The position numbers and the translations under genes are program-made. Below, one piece after another: positions 12,346 through 22,812 of a DNA stretch of 64,000 nucleotides. Origin of the DNA: Auricularia sp. M13 (Eukaryota > Basidiomycota > Agaricomycetes > Auriculariales > Auriculariaceae); the NCBI GenBank assembly GCA_037042915.1, contig CM073194.1, positions 2,170,001 through 2,234,000 of the forward strand, given 5' to 3'. A model generated the notes under the pieces. It searched no databases, was not told where the DNA came from, and saw only the letters and a list, made by a program, of their open reading frames with translations. Each line of letters begins with the position of its first letter. The first letter of the stretch is position 1.

Positions 12346-12979
12346 TGCGGTGCGTCAACCTGGTACTAGTTAAAGGTCAAGAGACCGATCGGCCGATGCC
12401 GACTCAGACCTCGGCCTGCCGGCGCTTACCACAAGTTACCAGACTCCACCGGTGTGAACGTTTTGGCATGCAAACCGCCGGGCACTGTGACTTGAAGACC
12501 CCGCCAATTTCAGGCACAACTGCAACCTTCCCGACCGCCTTCAAGATAGTATTTGTTCATTGCGGACTGTGCAATACATATTTAGGCGCTCTAGATAGAC
12601 GGCCAAAATCTTCCCCCATACCGCTGGTCCGACCATGCGGAAACAAAGCTCTCAACTGGGTATTGTTTCTATTTCCGCCTGTACCGTTATCCTGGAACTA
12701 TCGATTTGGTTCGGATTGCAATCACGTTGCATCGTGCTTGCGCATCGCACGCCAACAGTCCTGTGGCCAATTGTGCGCTACCTTCTTCGTGGTGGATCGA
12801 TGAAATCTGGACCCTCACTCCATGTGATGCGCAGTAGCGAAGTCACTGAACAATATCGAACCCATGGGAACAATAGGGAACGCCGCGTGTCGATGTATGG
12901 TTCAAGCTGCTCCGCTGTGTCGCCGAGGCCCCATATAAGGACGCTGCCGCTTGAATGTCTTTCGTCGTCCCCTCTCAGC
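12346..12979. other. intergenic, divergent promoters
   Basis: Lies between the divergently transcribed F-box B2 and aspartic peptidase-like genes. No coding signal or repeat recognised. Confidence 0.5.
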
Positions 12980-15370
12980 ATGGCCTCCCGCGCCCGTCCA
13001 CCCACGTACCGCGAGGTACCGGTTCAGCCTACGGGAAAACATTCGATCCTCCTCGAGCTTTACGCATCGCGCGCGCTTCCAACCTACTCACAAGCGGTGA
13101 GCCTGTCGTAGACCTGCCGTGTTCCCAGTTCTCATCAAGTGAAGTTTTACATGGACATCAAGCGTGGCGTAGATGCAGATCTCGCTCAGGTCCCCGACGA
13201 GCCATTCGCCGTTCCCAATGACCGATCGTTCGCTGTCCCCGCAAGTACTGGTAAGCATCAGTGTACTGCGGCCATGTTTCTCAAATTCGCTAATCCACTG
13301 TGCAGTCGCAGAAGCTTCGCTCCAGCCGGTGGCCCCGGGAACGAGCCCGGCGGTAGCGCCAGGACTATCAATCCCTTCATTCATGGCGACAGGCGGTCAC
13401 GGGCCGTTCTCCAGTTTCTCGGCTTCCCCATCGCTTACGCCTGTGCGATCTCGTTCTGGATCGACTGGCAATGTGCTAAGCGTTCCCGCCTCACAATCGG
13501 TGGCACCGGCCCGGGGGAACGCCCCAGCGGATCAACTATCAGACGCAGGACGCAACCTTGCTCTATCTCCGGTTCACGCCACGTTTGCAAACAAGAGTGC
13601 CGATTCATATGGCACGTGCATTTATTTACTTGATCATTACACGTGATTTATCAACACTTTTCCAGTTGGCTACGCCGTCAAACTCGTACGTCCCGGCAAG
13701 AGCGATCATCACTGTGTCACTGCTGACGCTTTACAGGAAATCTACTGCCCTCAAAATCTTGAAGAGCACATCAGAGGAGACCCACAGTGGGAGGGTAAAT
13801 ACGTCTTGGTCAAGGATTCAAACGGGTCCGCTCCACTCAAGTTCTATCTTCTCCTCGATACCGGTACGTCTTCTTCACAAATTAGCGGTATACTGTCTAA
13901 TCGTTGTCTATCAGGCGGAGGTGTTGACTCGTGCGTATCTTCCTATTTGCCGTAGAGGAATGCTGTGTGCTCACGAATATGCACAGCTGGGTCTTCTGCA
14001 ACTTACCCTATGCCGACCTAAAAAAATTTCAACTCGACACGCCATTCTTGCCTTTTCACGAGGAGCAGTATTACAAGAGGAGCAGAATGGACGTACCTCC
14101 GCAGTCTCACCGGAACGATCCAGACAATACCGCCATCCTTAAGTACGGAGTTGGCACATCGTTGACCAAAATGGGTGTGTTCGCTTCCATGTTCCTCCTG
14201 CGCCGCTGATACCCAACGAAAATCAGAGGTAGCACAGACTGTCGTCAAGTTCCACTACAAGCAGAGAAACCACGCACGGCGCACGCTTCCGGAATTTCCA
14301 ATTGGTGCAGTAATTGGGCTTTCGCCAGAAGATCTGGAGCGTGGAGAAGGAGGACTTCTCGCCCTGGGAAGAACACAGTACGTGGTGGATGTGTGGCATT
14401 GATTTTGTCTCATCCGGCCTGGTCTATATAGGTACGGGAAATCTTCGTTCAAAAAGCAGACGCTCACTGGAGGTGTTCGCTGGAAGTCGCAGGTGAGTAC
14501 TGACTAGACTACTGCTGTCTGTGAATGACGATTGTCTATCATATACAGACACTCGTCAAGCTCTTGGTCGAGAGTAAAAACATCACGGTGAGCCGATTGC
14601 GCCCGTTCTTGCGGAGGTATTAACCATGGTGAATAGGAGCATTTTTTCACTATCTTTATCGACCACCCTTTACTTGTGGAAAGGTCAATTAGGCGGCTGT
14701 CATTGAAACCGTCGTAGTGCTCACTGTATCTCAGCGAAGAAAACTGTATCATCTTCGGACCGATTTTCAACCCCCAGCACCCGCACATCCCCGACGAGGA
14801 GGAAGCGTGGACGACCATTCCGGTCAGGAGGGCCTGTTCCCACTGGAAGGTCTTCCTTCGGGAGATCAGGTTCGTCTCCGAGGAGGCTACTTATGTTTAC
14901 GACATTTCCCGCTGGATGAAAGTTGACAACGGCGCGTCCATTAATCAAACGGCTAGGCTAAAATTGCTAATCCAATACAGGAGCGTCTCAGACGTATCTT
15001 CCTAAGGACGCGTCGGTCAGGATCAACAACCACCTGCTCAATAAACATGGAGGGAACTTTCCTAAATTCGACAAGGATGACACGGTCGTGCTCATCTTTG
15101 AAGATGAAGACGGTGTCCAGATTTCAATAACTGGGCAGGCGAAGAGATTTTTCACCAGCCCCTACCGCTCGTCCAACGGGGGCAGGAAGTGCTGCGTCAG
15201 TGACACAGCATCGTCGTACATTCTTGGGCTTGTGAGTGCACGCCAATATCACGATCTTTATTGACCGCGTACAACAGAATTTCTTCATGACCTTTATGGT
15301 CGCTTTTGAAGATTGCTCCGATCCGTACGCTCGCATTCTCACTAGCCCTCACAGCTTTGTCGATGAGTGA
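12980..15370 (+). CDS. aspartic peptidase-like protein (A1 pepsin fold), divergent
   Basis: Multi-exon gene. The order of blocks is that of pepsin-like peptidases: first-lobe motif YLLLDTG then GGVDSW (13850-13985), flap-like ILKYGVGTS (14139), FPIGAVIGLS (14296), NCIIFGPIFN (14750), second-lobe motif VDNGASQTYLP (14930-15005) and SSYILG|LNFFMTFMVAF (15210-15300). In A1 enzymes the second motif is normally D[T/S]G; here it is DNG. No signal peptide is visible: the N-terminus is MASRARPPTYREV, followed by an S/A/P-rich stretch, so secretion is not supported. One intron (from about 14938) and probably another (about 13604) use GC donors. It could be a working intracellular peptidase or a pseudo-peptidase. 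The start is the first ATG of the phase-compatible exon. Confidence 0.62.
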
Positions 15371-16087
15371 GCAATATCAGGAATCATCGGGTCGTCCCCC
15401 GATGCTCCGCGTGCGTACGCCAATTGAGAGCACTGATCCCCTCCCGTGTCATGACTCGCAATCGTCTTATACGCTCCCGTCCAGAAATGCTAATTCCGTA
15501 CCTCGTCCGTTTCCACAAATCCTTCCCCTGCCCCATTCACGCCTTCCGCTGCGCTTGCTGTTCCCGATGCTCTAATATGCCCCACGAATCCCTCATGGCC
15601 AATGCCCCCAATCTCCCCCCCCCCCTCGTCCTCCAGCGTTATAATCCCTCGTCCTCCTGCACAACCTTCGTCGTCGTCTTGGTTTACAGCCCCCTCGTCC
15701 TCCTGTTTTACCATTCCCCCCTCGTCCGAACTTGTCCCACCATGTATGATTAGCCCCGCGATACTGTTCAAATTCACCACAGAGTTAAGCGGCATATTGA
15801 GCGACCTTTCGTCGACTGGGACTCGCGCCTGCGAGTCGAGCCTGAAGTCGCGAACCCGGCCATATCAAAGCGACTGGAACGATTAATGTCGCTGCAACTG
15901 ACCCCGGACTGCCGCCAGGACTCCGAACCAGCACTCCACTAAAAGAATATAATAATTTAGACCAAGGGGGTAACGACACAGTAAAAATAGAAAAGGGAAG
16001 GGAACTGAGCAGGTAAAGGATGCGGCGGGTGTCAAGTTGGAACCCTACCGGCGACCGCTGGGACTACCCCGCGTGCGACCGCGACGC
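15371..16087. other. intergenic, pyrimidine-rich
   Basis: Holds a run rich in CCCTCGTCC on the plus strand (15500-15730). Open frames there are low-complexity shadows. No gene supported. Confidence 0.5.
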
Positions 16088-17464
16088 TCAGGGCGCGACC
16101 TGGTAGCGGCGCTTGTGCATGTTAGTGCGCAAGACCTGCTGCCTGTGCGCGGGCGCGCGCTTGACGGTACCGGCCTGGGGCTTATTGCTCTTGCGCTGGA
16201 TAACCTTGGGCTCCTCGGCGCTGCGCTTGACCTTGCGCTTGCACGCAGGCGGCGGCGCGGGGAGCGGCGTCTCGATGGGCAGCGTGTTCGTCGGGCCGCC
16301 GCTCTCCACGGGCGGCGAGGTGATCGGCTCCTCGGGCGCGGGCGTCGTCACTGGCGGCTCAGGCGCGGGCTCCGGCGTGGGCGTGGGCGTCGGGATGGGC
16401 TCAGAGGGATCCTGTGGCTGCGGGATAGGGTTGGGGTTAAGGATGACGGGGCCCGACGGGTCCTCGGGCTGCGGCGGGCGCGCGGGGCCGGGCGCTGTGG
16501 CGCCACCGCCGCCGGGCGCGGGCGAGGGAGTGGGCTCAGGCTCGGGCGCGGGCGACGGGGAAGGCTCGGGCTCTGGGGCAGGAGCGGGCTCAGGCTCAGG
16601 AGCGGGAGCAGGCTCAGGCTCGGGAGCAGGAGCGGGCTCAGGCTCAGGAGCGGGAGCAGGCTCAGGCTCGGGAGCAGGAGCCGGGGAGGGCTCGGGAGCA
16701 GGAGCAGGAGCGGGCTCGGGTTCAGGAGCAGGAGCGGGCTCAGGTTCGGGGGCAGGTGCAGGCTCGGGCTCGGGAGCGGGAGCAGGCTCAGGCTCAGGCG
16801 CGGGGGCGGGGGCGGGAGCGGGGCCAGACTCCCCATTCGAGCCCGTGAAGAGCTCTGGGCCGGGATACGAGTACGACTTGAAGTTGGTGTAGACGTCGAC
16901 GAGGATGCCCGGGTCCGTCGCGGTATACGCGCCGGGGAACGACACGGTCTGCGCGTCCGATGAGCGCGCCGAGCCGCCGTCCTTGTGGTGGATCTGCGTG
17001 CAGTAGATGAAGCTGAAAAGGACCAGCGTCAATGGAATCCGCGAGTGAGCGAGCGGGCACGCACAATTCTGCATTACCCAGCTCCATCGCCTTGTGCAGA
17101 GCGAGGATCTCGTAGCGCAGGAGGTAGTCGCCCTCCTCGAGACCGGCCGGAATGGTCGCCACGCCCTCTGCGCCGTTCGCCATGTCGTCCTGGTACCACT
17201 TGCCGTCGTCCTTGAGGCCCTTGGCGTCCACCTGAGTTCCCAGCAACGTCAGACGGCTGCCGTATGAATGTGCAATGTCAAACTAACCTTGAACCACTTC
17301 AGCGACAATGGGTCGCACTTGTCTGCCGAGCCCGGGCACTTGCATGTACAGCGTAAGCGGGCCAACTGAGCCGAACAGTCAGAAAGATGTTCTTGGACCG
17401 GAGAGACAATGCAAATCGTACTGCGGTGCATCCACGGGGACATCTGGAATTTGACCTCGCTGCC
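16088..17464 (-). pseudogene. AA9 lytic polysaccharide monooxygenase, 5'-truncated
   Basis: AA9 enzymes are secreted copper oxidases that cleave cellulose. Only the C-terminal half remains. Pieces in order: [12 protein letters not shown] (17464 down), GPLTLYMQVP, LSLKWFKV (17290), DGKWYQDDMANG...LLRYEILALH (17231-17078), then FIYCTQIHH, VSFPGAYTATDPGILVDVY and PGPELF (17012 to about 16850). The first half with the copper-binding N-terminal His is absent, replaced at 17465 by SPG1 sequence. GPLTLYMQVP and ADKCDPLSLKWFK lie in different frames with no intron between them, so there is also a frame break. After the domain come about 190 residues of a P/A/E-rich tail and a basic end. Introns 17013-17077 and 17232-17287 are intact. 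Confidence 0.8.
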
Positions 17465-17467
17465 ATG

Positions 17468-18077
17468 AACAGAATCGCGACGGCGTCGTTGTAGACGAGC
17501 GGGAGCATGTTGACAAACTCGCGCTGGCCGCCGAGATCCCAGATGGAGAACGTGATCGTTGTCCGCCGCACGGTGATGGTCTTTTCCATAAAGTTGACTC
17601 CTGCAAAGTAAGTAAGTAAAGTGTACAACTCGCAAAGTAAGTAAGAAACGCGCCTAATGTCTGGATATAGTCCTCGTCGAAGGAGCCCTCGACGTACTTG
17701 ACCATCAGGCTCGTCTTGCCGATTTGCGAGTCGCCCACCATCCCCACTTTTATCGCAACTCTGCAGCGTGTCAGCATCGATTGAAACGGCAGCCGCGGCG
17801 GCCACGCACGAGTTCTTGTCGTCGCCCGTCGGCTCGGGCAGAGAGCCCTGGCCTGACAGCGTGCTCGAGCTCGCGGCGGCGGCGGCGGCGGACATGGCGG
17901 TAAAGAGAACGGAGCGGGTGGCAGTCGTGCGCGTGCGCGGGGCGTGACAGTGGCGAGCTCGACGCCGGGAACGTCGGCGGCGGCGATTAGGATTAGGAAA
18001 GGGAAGGACGGCTGCGGGTGAACGGCTCGCGCTCGTCGCTGACCCCGTCGTCCAGGTTGCTTGCGCCCGAAGTGACC
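17468..18077 (-). pseudogene. inverted partial copy of SPG1 (5' flank, exons 1-3)
   Basis: About 610 bases nearly identical to 6052-6660 in inverse orientation. Contains the 5' flank, the MSAAAA start (17895), the P-loop exon, the intron with the GC donor, and exon 3 as far as DAVAILFM, where identity stops exactly and AA9 sequence begins. G4, G5 and the C-terminus are missing, so no GTPase can be made. Differences from the parent are scattered point changes and a few extra GCC units. Both halves (SPG1 head and AA9 tail) face the same way, so the copied promoter could drive a hybrid RNA, but the frames do not meet at the junction. Confidence 0.9.
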
Positions 18078-18130
18078 GGTAACTTCCGGCCGATACCTCT
18101 TCGCTCTCTTCGTAACGCGGCGAGAGCAAG

Positions 18131-19813
18131 ATGGCACCACGAGGTCCTACGTACGTCCCGCTCATGGAATCAGAGCTTAGACTTACTAGGAAAGGTTTAC
18201 CGGACTACCATTTGACGTACTGTGTCTGGTCCGAGACAGTATAGTGCAGACTGAGCTGCGTCGACATGCCATCAGCGTATCACGCCTCGAGGAGAGTGCG
18301 TTTGTCGACTGGATAGCGGCTTTTGAAAGAAACCATCCGCTAGACTCGTTGTCCCGGGTTTCGCACTCGATCAGGGCCGTCTGCTGCCCTACGATGTTTT
18401 CTCGCATCAAGCTCTCTGGTCGCCTCTTTTGGCCACCCCGCGCCATCAGACCCTACGCACGGTAATGAAATACACCGGAGGATGTTGATTCACGCGCTAA
18501 CCCCATTCATTAGAATACTTTGGATTACACGGGGCGATTTCAACACTCGCGGTTGCGATTACCTTGAAATGTTCCGCGATATGATACATCTGCGCACAAT
18601 ATTCTGGGAGCCCGAGAAGGATCCCTCAATGCTGGAACGAGACATTTCTGTTGCGCTTTCCTGTCCCACTTTGACGACTTTCATGATGAGGGGTGTCCCG
18701 CTCCGAGGTGTGGTGACGGCCCGCCTGACTGCCCCCTGTCTGCAGATATTGGACGTATCGCAGAGTTGGCGCGATATCTATTCCGTCACGCCTGGCGAGG
18801 TCGACGCCGAGACCCAGTGCCTTGAATCGTTGATCTCGCAGGTCGCACCTCGGCTCCAGGTTCTCCGGATTCCCGGCGAGTCTTGCCGCCTGTCTTTTAT
18901 CGCTTCAACTTCATGGCCGCACCTGCGCGAACTCGTCATCCGCGGTCGCACGCCCCAAGAAGATCTGCCCTTTTCCCGTATATTTCCCGTCATGCCCCGC
19001 TTGCGCATTCTCGCCGTCGCAGTCGTACCGACGCTCGTTCTCCTCCCAGAGAACGCTCCGGAGCCCGCTCAGTTGAACCTTCAGAGGCTCACCATTACCA
19101 ACATTCACCCCGAGGAAGGGATATTTCTGCGGTTGTCCAGCGAGCTCACTGAATTGGCATTGCGGGACCAACCGCGCTACTATCGCAGGCGGCAACATAC
19201 CGAATCTTACAACTCCATGTCAGTCCTGCTGTGCCGGGCTGCAATGCGTATCATTGGACGGCTTGCATTCGTCGGAGTCTCCCTGCGTCGTCTCGAGATT
19301 GTCGTTCGGGAAGACGGCTCCGAGACGCAGCTCTTGTCGCTGATCGCCATGTCGTGTCCATGTCTACTGTTCTTCGAGCTACATCAGTACCGCGCCGACG
19401 ATACGGCCTTCATGCGGCTGCCTTTCCATGAAATCGACCCACACATTGTGCGTCTCGTATTTGTGCTTAATCTATTTCTCCCTGACCTGCGTCTCGGAAC
19501 TCAGGACACAATTGCAAAGACCCTGACACCGCTGCGCCAGCTTCGCGTGCTCCGCCTCAACCTAGATCTCGGCCTCTACTCTGCGAAATCCACATATGAC
19601 ACGTTTTGTGTGTGGGATCCATTTCTACAGGCCCAGGCTGGGGTAATTGCTCGTATTCTGCACTGGCTCGACATCATCTCGTTTTTGACGACGCATATGG
19701 CGGGCTCAGCTGCTTGGCGCACGTGGTACCCACGTCGCTCTCCAGGCGGAGACATCGGCGTGGAGGAGGAGCTTTCATCCAATTACGCCATAGTCGATCA
19801 GAGATGGTTCTAG
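18131..19813 (+). CDS. F-box/leucine-rich protein, subfamily A, copy 2
   Basis: 509 aa, the same total length as copy A1. Exons 18131-18150 (20 nt), 18195-18461, 18514-19447 and 19505-19813. F-box [36 protein letters not shown]; body [37 protein letters not shown]. Intron 1 has an AAG acceptor, weaker than the CAG of its paralogues. The start codon lies about 50 bases from the edge of the inverted SPG1 fragment, so its upstream region was rebuilt by that event. It converges on the F-box B fragment at 19.86 kb. Confidence 0.85.
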
Positions 19814-19861
19814 GGTACTTGGAGTGACTCTGAGCTGCTGTAGCCATACCTCGTGGTTCAC

Positions 19862-20066
19862 TCAACGAAGGCGCAACCGTCGAAGCGCTTTACACGTCGA
19901 GGAAATGCGGAAGAGAGGATTTTTCGCACGCCCGCGGATAGATGATCTCAGACTCAAATGGTCCTCGAAGCGGGAAACTGTAATCAGCGGAAGCCACGCT
20001 CTGCGCTCCAATTGCGCGCATATCAGATTGAGGATATCGTCTGGCAGTTCCAACAAACTTTGGCTG
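19862..20066 (-). pseudogene. F-box subfamily B fragment
   Basis: About 64 codons equal to exon 2 of the B genes: LPDDILNLICAQLERRAWLP, ITVSRFEDHLSLR, ISSTCKALRRLR. The acceptor-like GTTGCAG lies before it, but the usual exon end is lost: a stop follows at the 3' gene edge of F-box A2, and exons 3 and 4 are absent. It is closest to copy B1 by eye. A dead fragment. Confidence 0.8.
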
Positions 20067-20453
20067 CAACTGCCTTCTGGGCCTAACAGCGACCATTATC
20101 GCACACATGTGGCGACATACCCGGCATTTCGTTTAATGTGTGTATCCTGTGACAGAGGCCTACGTGTACGATGTGGCGGATCGTAGAGCTGCTATATTCG
20201 TAACGTGGAGAGTGTCGGAACCGATGCCGGAGCGCCGGGAGGAGAATATTGAACATGACTCCTGCTATTGCCGTGATCAGGCCTAGGTCCTACCGGACCA
20301 GGTCAGCTAAGTAATATGACTCCCAGCTACGTCCGCGGCCAAAGGGATGTGGAAATGCCCAAGTCATCCGGTAAATATTCTATGTCAATTCTGTGGCTCC
20401 ATCCCAGCCTAATCACAGCTCGGCTAGATACATTCGCGGGCAATTCGGGGGCC

Positions 20454-22210
20454 TCAAAGTGCGTTGCATGGGAGCAACACAAGGGGAAAATGCCTGACCG
20501 GGGGTGAAATCACTAATAGTCCATCCTGCGGCAAGATCAGGCCATGCGAGTGCATTCGCAAGAAGACAACGCACGTCTTGTAAGCATCACCAGGCCGCGT
20601 GACCTCGAGTCTTTCCACATCCACTGCGCCGGCACGATCGTGAACTTTCCACACCATCCACACAGGCAGCCTCATGTTGTCCCGCGTAAGGACCGACACT
20701 GTGTCTAACCGCGGCATTGCCTCTGCGATGATCAGCGCCATGTTGGAAGGGCCTACCTCGTCGCGATGAATGGTCTCATAGTAGTACGGAGACAGGGTGT
20801 ATTGTTCCCACGGAGTGTCGATGTTCAACCGCACATTACGCAGTGCCGAGAACGCCGACAGCGCATGCGCCAGTGCGTCCTGAACCAGAGATAGTACAAA
20901 TAATCAGACATGTTCATACTGGATGGACATGACGGACACACCGGGGAGACAAGCAACGGCTTGTTCACAAGATCACCATATTCAGACGCATCGCGATAGC
21001 AGTGAAATTCAAGGTAGGCCAGTCGAGGACACGAATCCGCGATATAAGACAGCAGGTCCAGCTCACGGTCATCTTCGATAACGACAAGTTCCAGATGCAC
21101 CAAGGACGTGCAGCGCAAAGTCTTGAATATCGCGAGCACCTCGACGCATTTCGGGACCCCAGGGGCGTATACCGCATCGAAGGTGTAGTGTGCAGTATCA
21201 TCGCGGCTGCGCTCGTAGAAACGCGGCGAATCGCGCAGCGATAGTTCCTCGAGTGCTGCTGGGAGACGGGCGTAAACGCGGTCCAGTGCGGACGGCGAGG
21301 ACACAGCGAAGCGCCGCAGACATGCGATGTCAGGATCTTCGGTCGCGCTGGCGGGCCAGATAAGCACTTTGGGCTGGCGGTAGCCCAGGGCGGCAATAAA
21401 AGCAAATGCATGTAGATTTGGCATCATATCCAATACGCGCAGGAGCGAGGAATCCGAAATCGGGGGGCAAATACCGTACAGCACCAGCTCCCGAAGATGC
21501 GGCCAGGGTGCCTCAGCCAAAAGGGACAATCGGGTAGACTCAGCGGGCAGAAATAGGACCTCCAATCTTTGCCGGATTCGAGGGAGGAGCGCTTCTAGCC
21601 ATGCCTTCTCGCCCGATAGGTTGAATCCAGGGTCGCCGTGCGCGAACGTCACCAGACGAGGCGACATACACATTCTAAAGACGCGCAACGGAGCCCGGAT
21701 ATCGGGAAGAGGTAGAGACTGCTGAAATGAGCGCGGGTTGGAGACCACAATGACTTCATTGCTGTCGGATTGGAACAATGGAGATAAGATGGGCGCGGGT
21801 TGTCGAATGTACGTCTCGCAGACTTTTGGCGCCAGCCTCAGAAAAGCAGAAATTTGCTCAGCGGTGGTGGCCATTGGCACGAATACGCGTCTGGCAAGAG
21901 GTAAGCTGAGAAGCATTGAATCCGAGATTTAAGCCGATACCTCGTGTGTAAGAAAACAGACCGCAACGAGTCATCAAGAGGGCGATTGTACAGATGGACT
22001 GAGTTAAAAAGACGCGGAAAACACAATTGTCGAAGGGCCTTGCAGGTCCTGGAAAAGTCGACGAGAGGGTGTTCTGAGAGCCCGCCGACAAATGCTCCGA
22101 GACGGAAGTGGGTTTCGAAACGAGCCACTGTGATGAGCGGAAGGCAGCCCGAGTCCTGCAGATGATCACATATCAAAAGCAGGATATCTTCTGGAAGATT
22201 TAATAGATGA
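20454..22210 (-). CDS. F-box/leucine-rich protein, subfamily B, copy 3
   Basis: Exons in order 22210-21941, 21890-20942 and 20879-20454; a first coding exon upstream is expected from the phase but I could not identify it. F-box LPEDILLLICDHL, LITVARFETHF, SRTCKALRQLCFPRLF. Body LEVLFLPAESTRLSLL, LRELVLYGICPP, LVHLELVVIEDDRELDLL. The C-terminus runs about 25 residues beyond copy B2, with no stop at the position equivalent to its end. Intron positions equal those of B1 and B2. Confidence 0.78.
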
Positions 22211-22812
22211 CTGCATCCTCTCGAGGTCAACGTTCCGAGCGGTCATGGACTCCACAGTGTGCACTTGCCTAGGACTTCCTTCTACAGGATGGTCTGGCTC
22301 CCTTAGAAGACGCCGATGTAGCTGATCTGGCATTCGCGCTCTCTATTGGGTATGTGGTAAGAGCTGAAAACATTAAATACTGTTACGGCCTGCCTCACCG
22401 ATGCTTCTAATAGCGGCCTGCAATGAACCCGGCGCAGGGTATCCCGACAATAAGAGGTCAAACCTGGACCGCAATGTGGCTCGCAATGGTGCGTCTGCGT
22501 GCAGGATTTGTGATCGCGCGGCGCAATAGGTGCCAACCATCGGAGCATGCCGAATCGCCAAAAGCAAAGGCGGCAGATTATCGGGAACTGAGAGCGAAAT
22601 AGACCAGGCAAGGCATCCTCGGAGAGATTATAGAATATGCAGTGGCGTATAGAAGAGCAAGATCAATTTCAGCTCAAGAAGATAGCCAGCGCCAATAAAT
22701 GAAGTATCAACATAAATACGACCCCGTGTCGAGCCTCGGCTCGAGCGGTGTTCGCCCCGCGCATATTCTCGCTCGCAGAATCATTCGTAGTAGTCCCAGC
22801 GGGACCATCTAG
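22211..22812. other. intergenic
   Basis: Should contain the missing first exon of F-box B3 near 22.25-22.35 kb and the 3' flank of the amylase gene. Nothing else recognised. Confidence 0.4.

Noticed and set aside
15490-15886. Acidic/serine-proline open frames on opposite strands
   Set aside because: Both come from a C-rich simple-sequence run; no start context, splice signals or similarity.
16037-16963. 308-codon plus-strand frame rich in G, R and L
   Set aside because: Antisense shadow of the P/A/E repeat tail of the AA9 relic.
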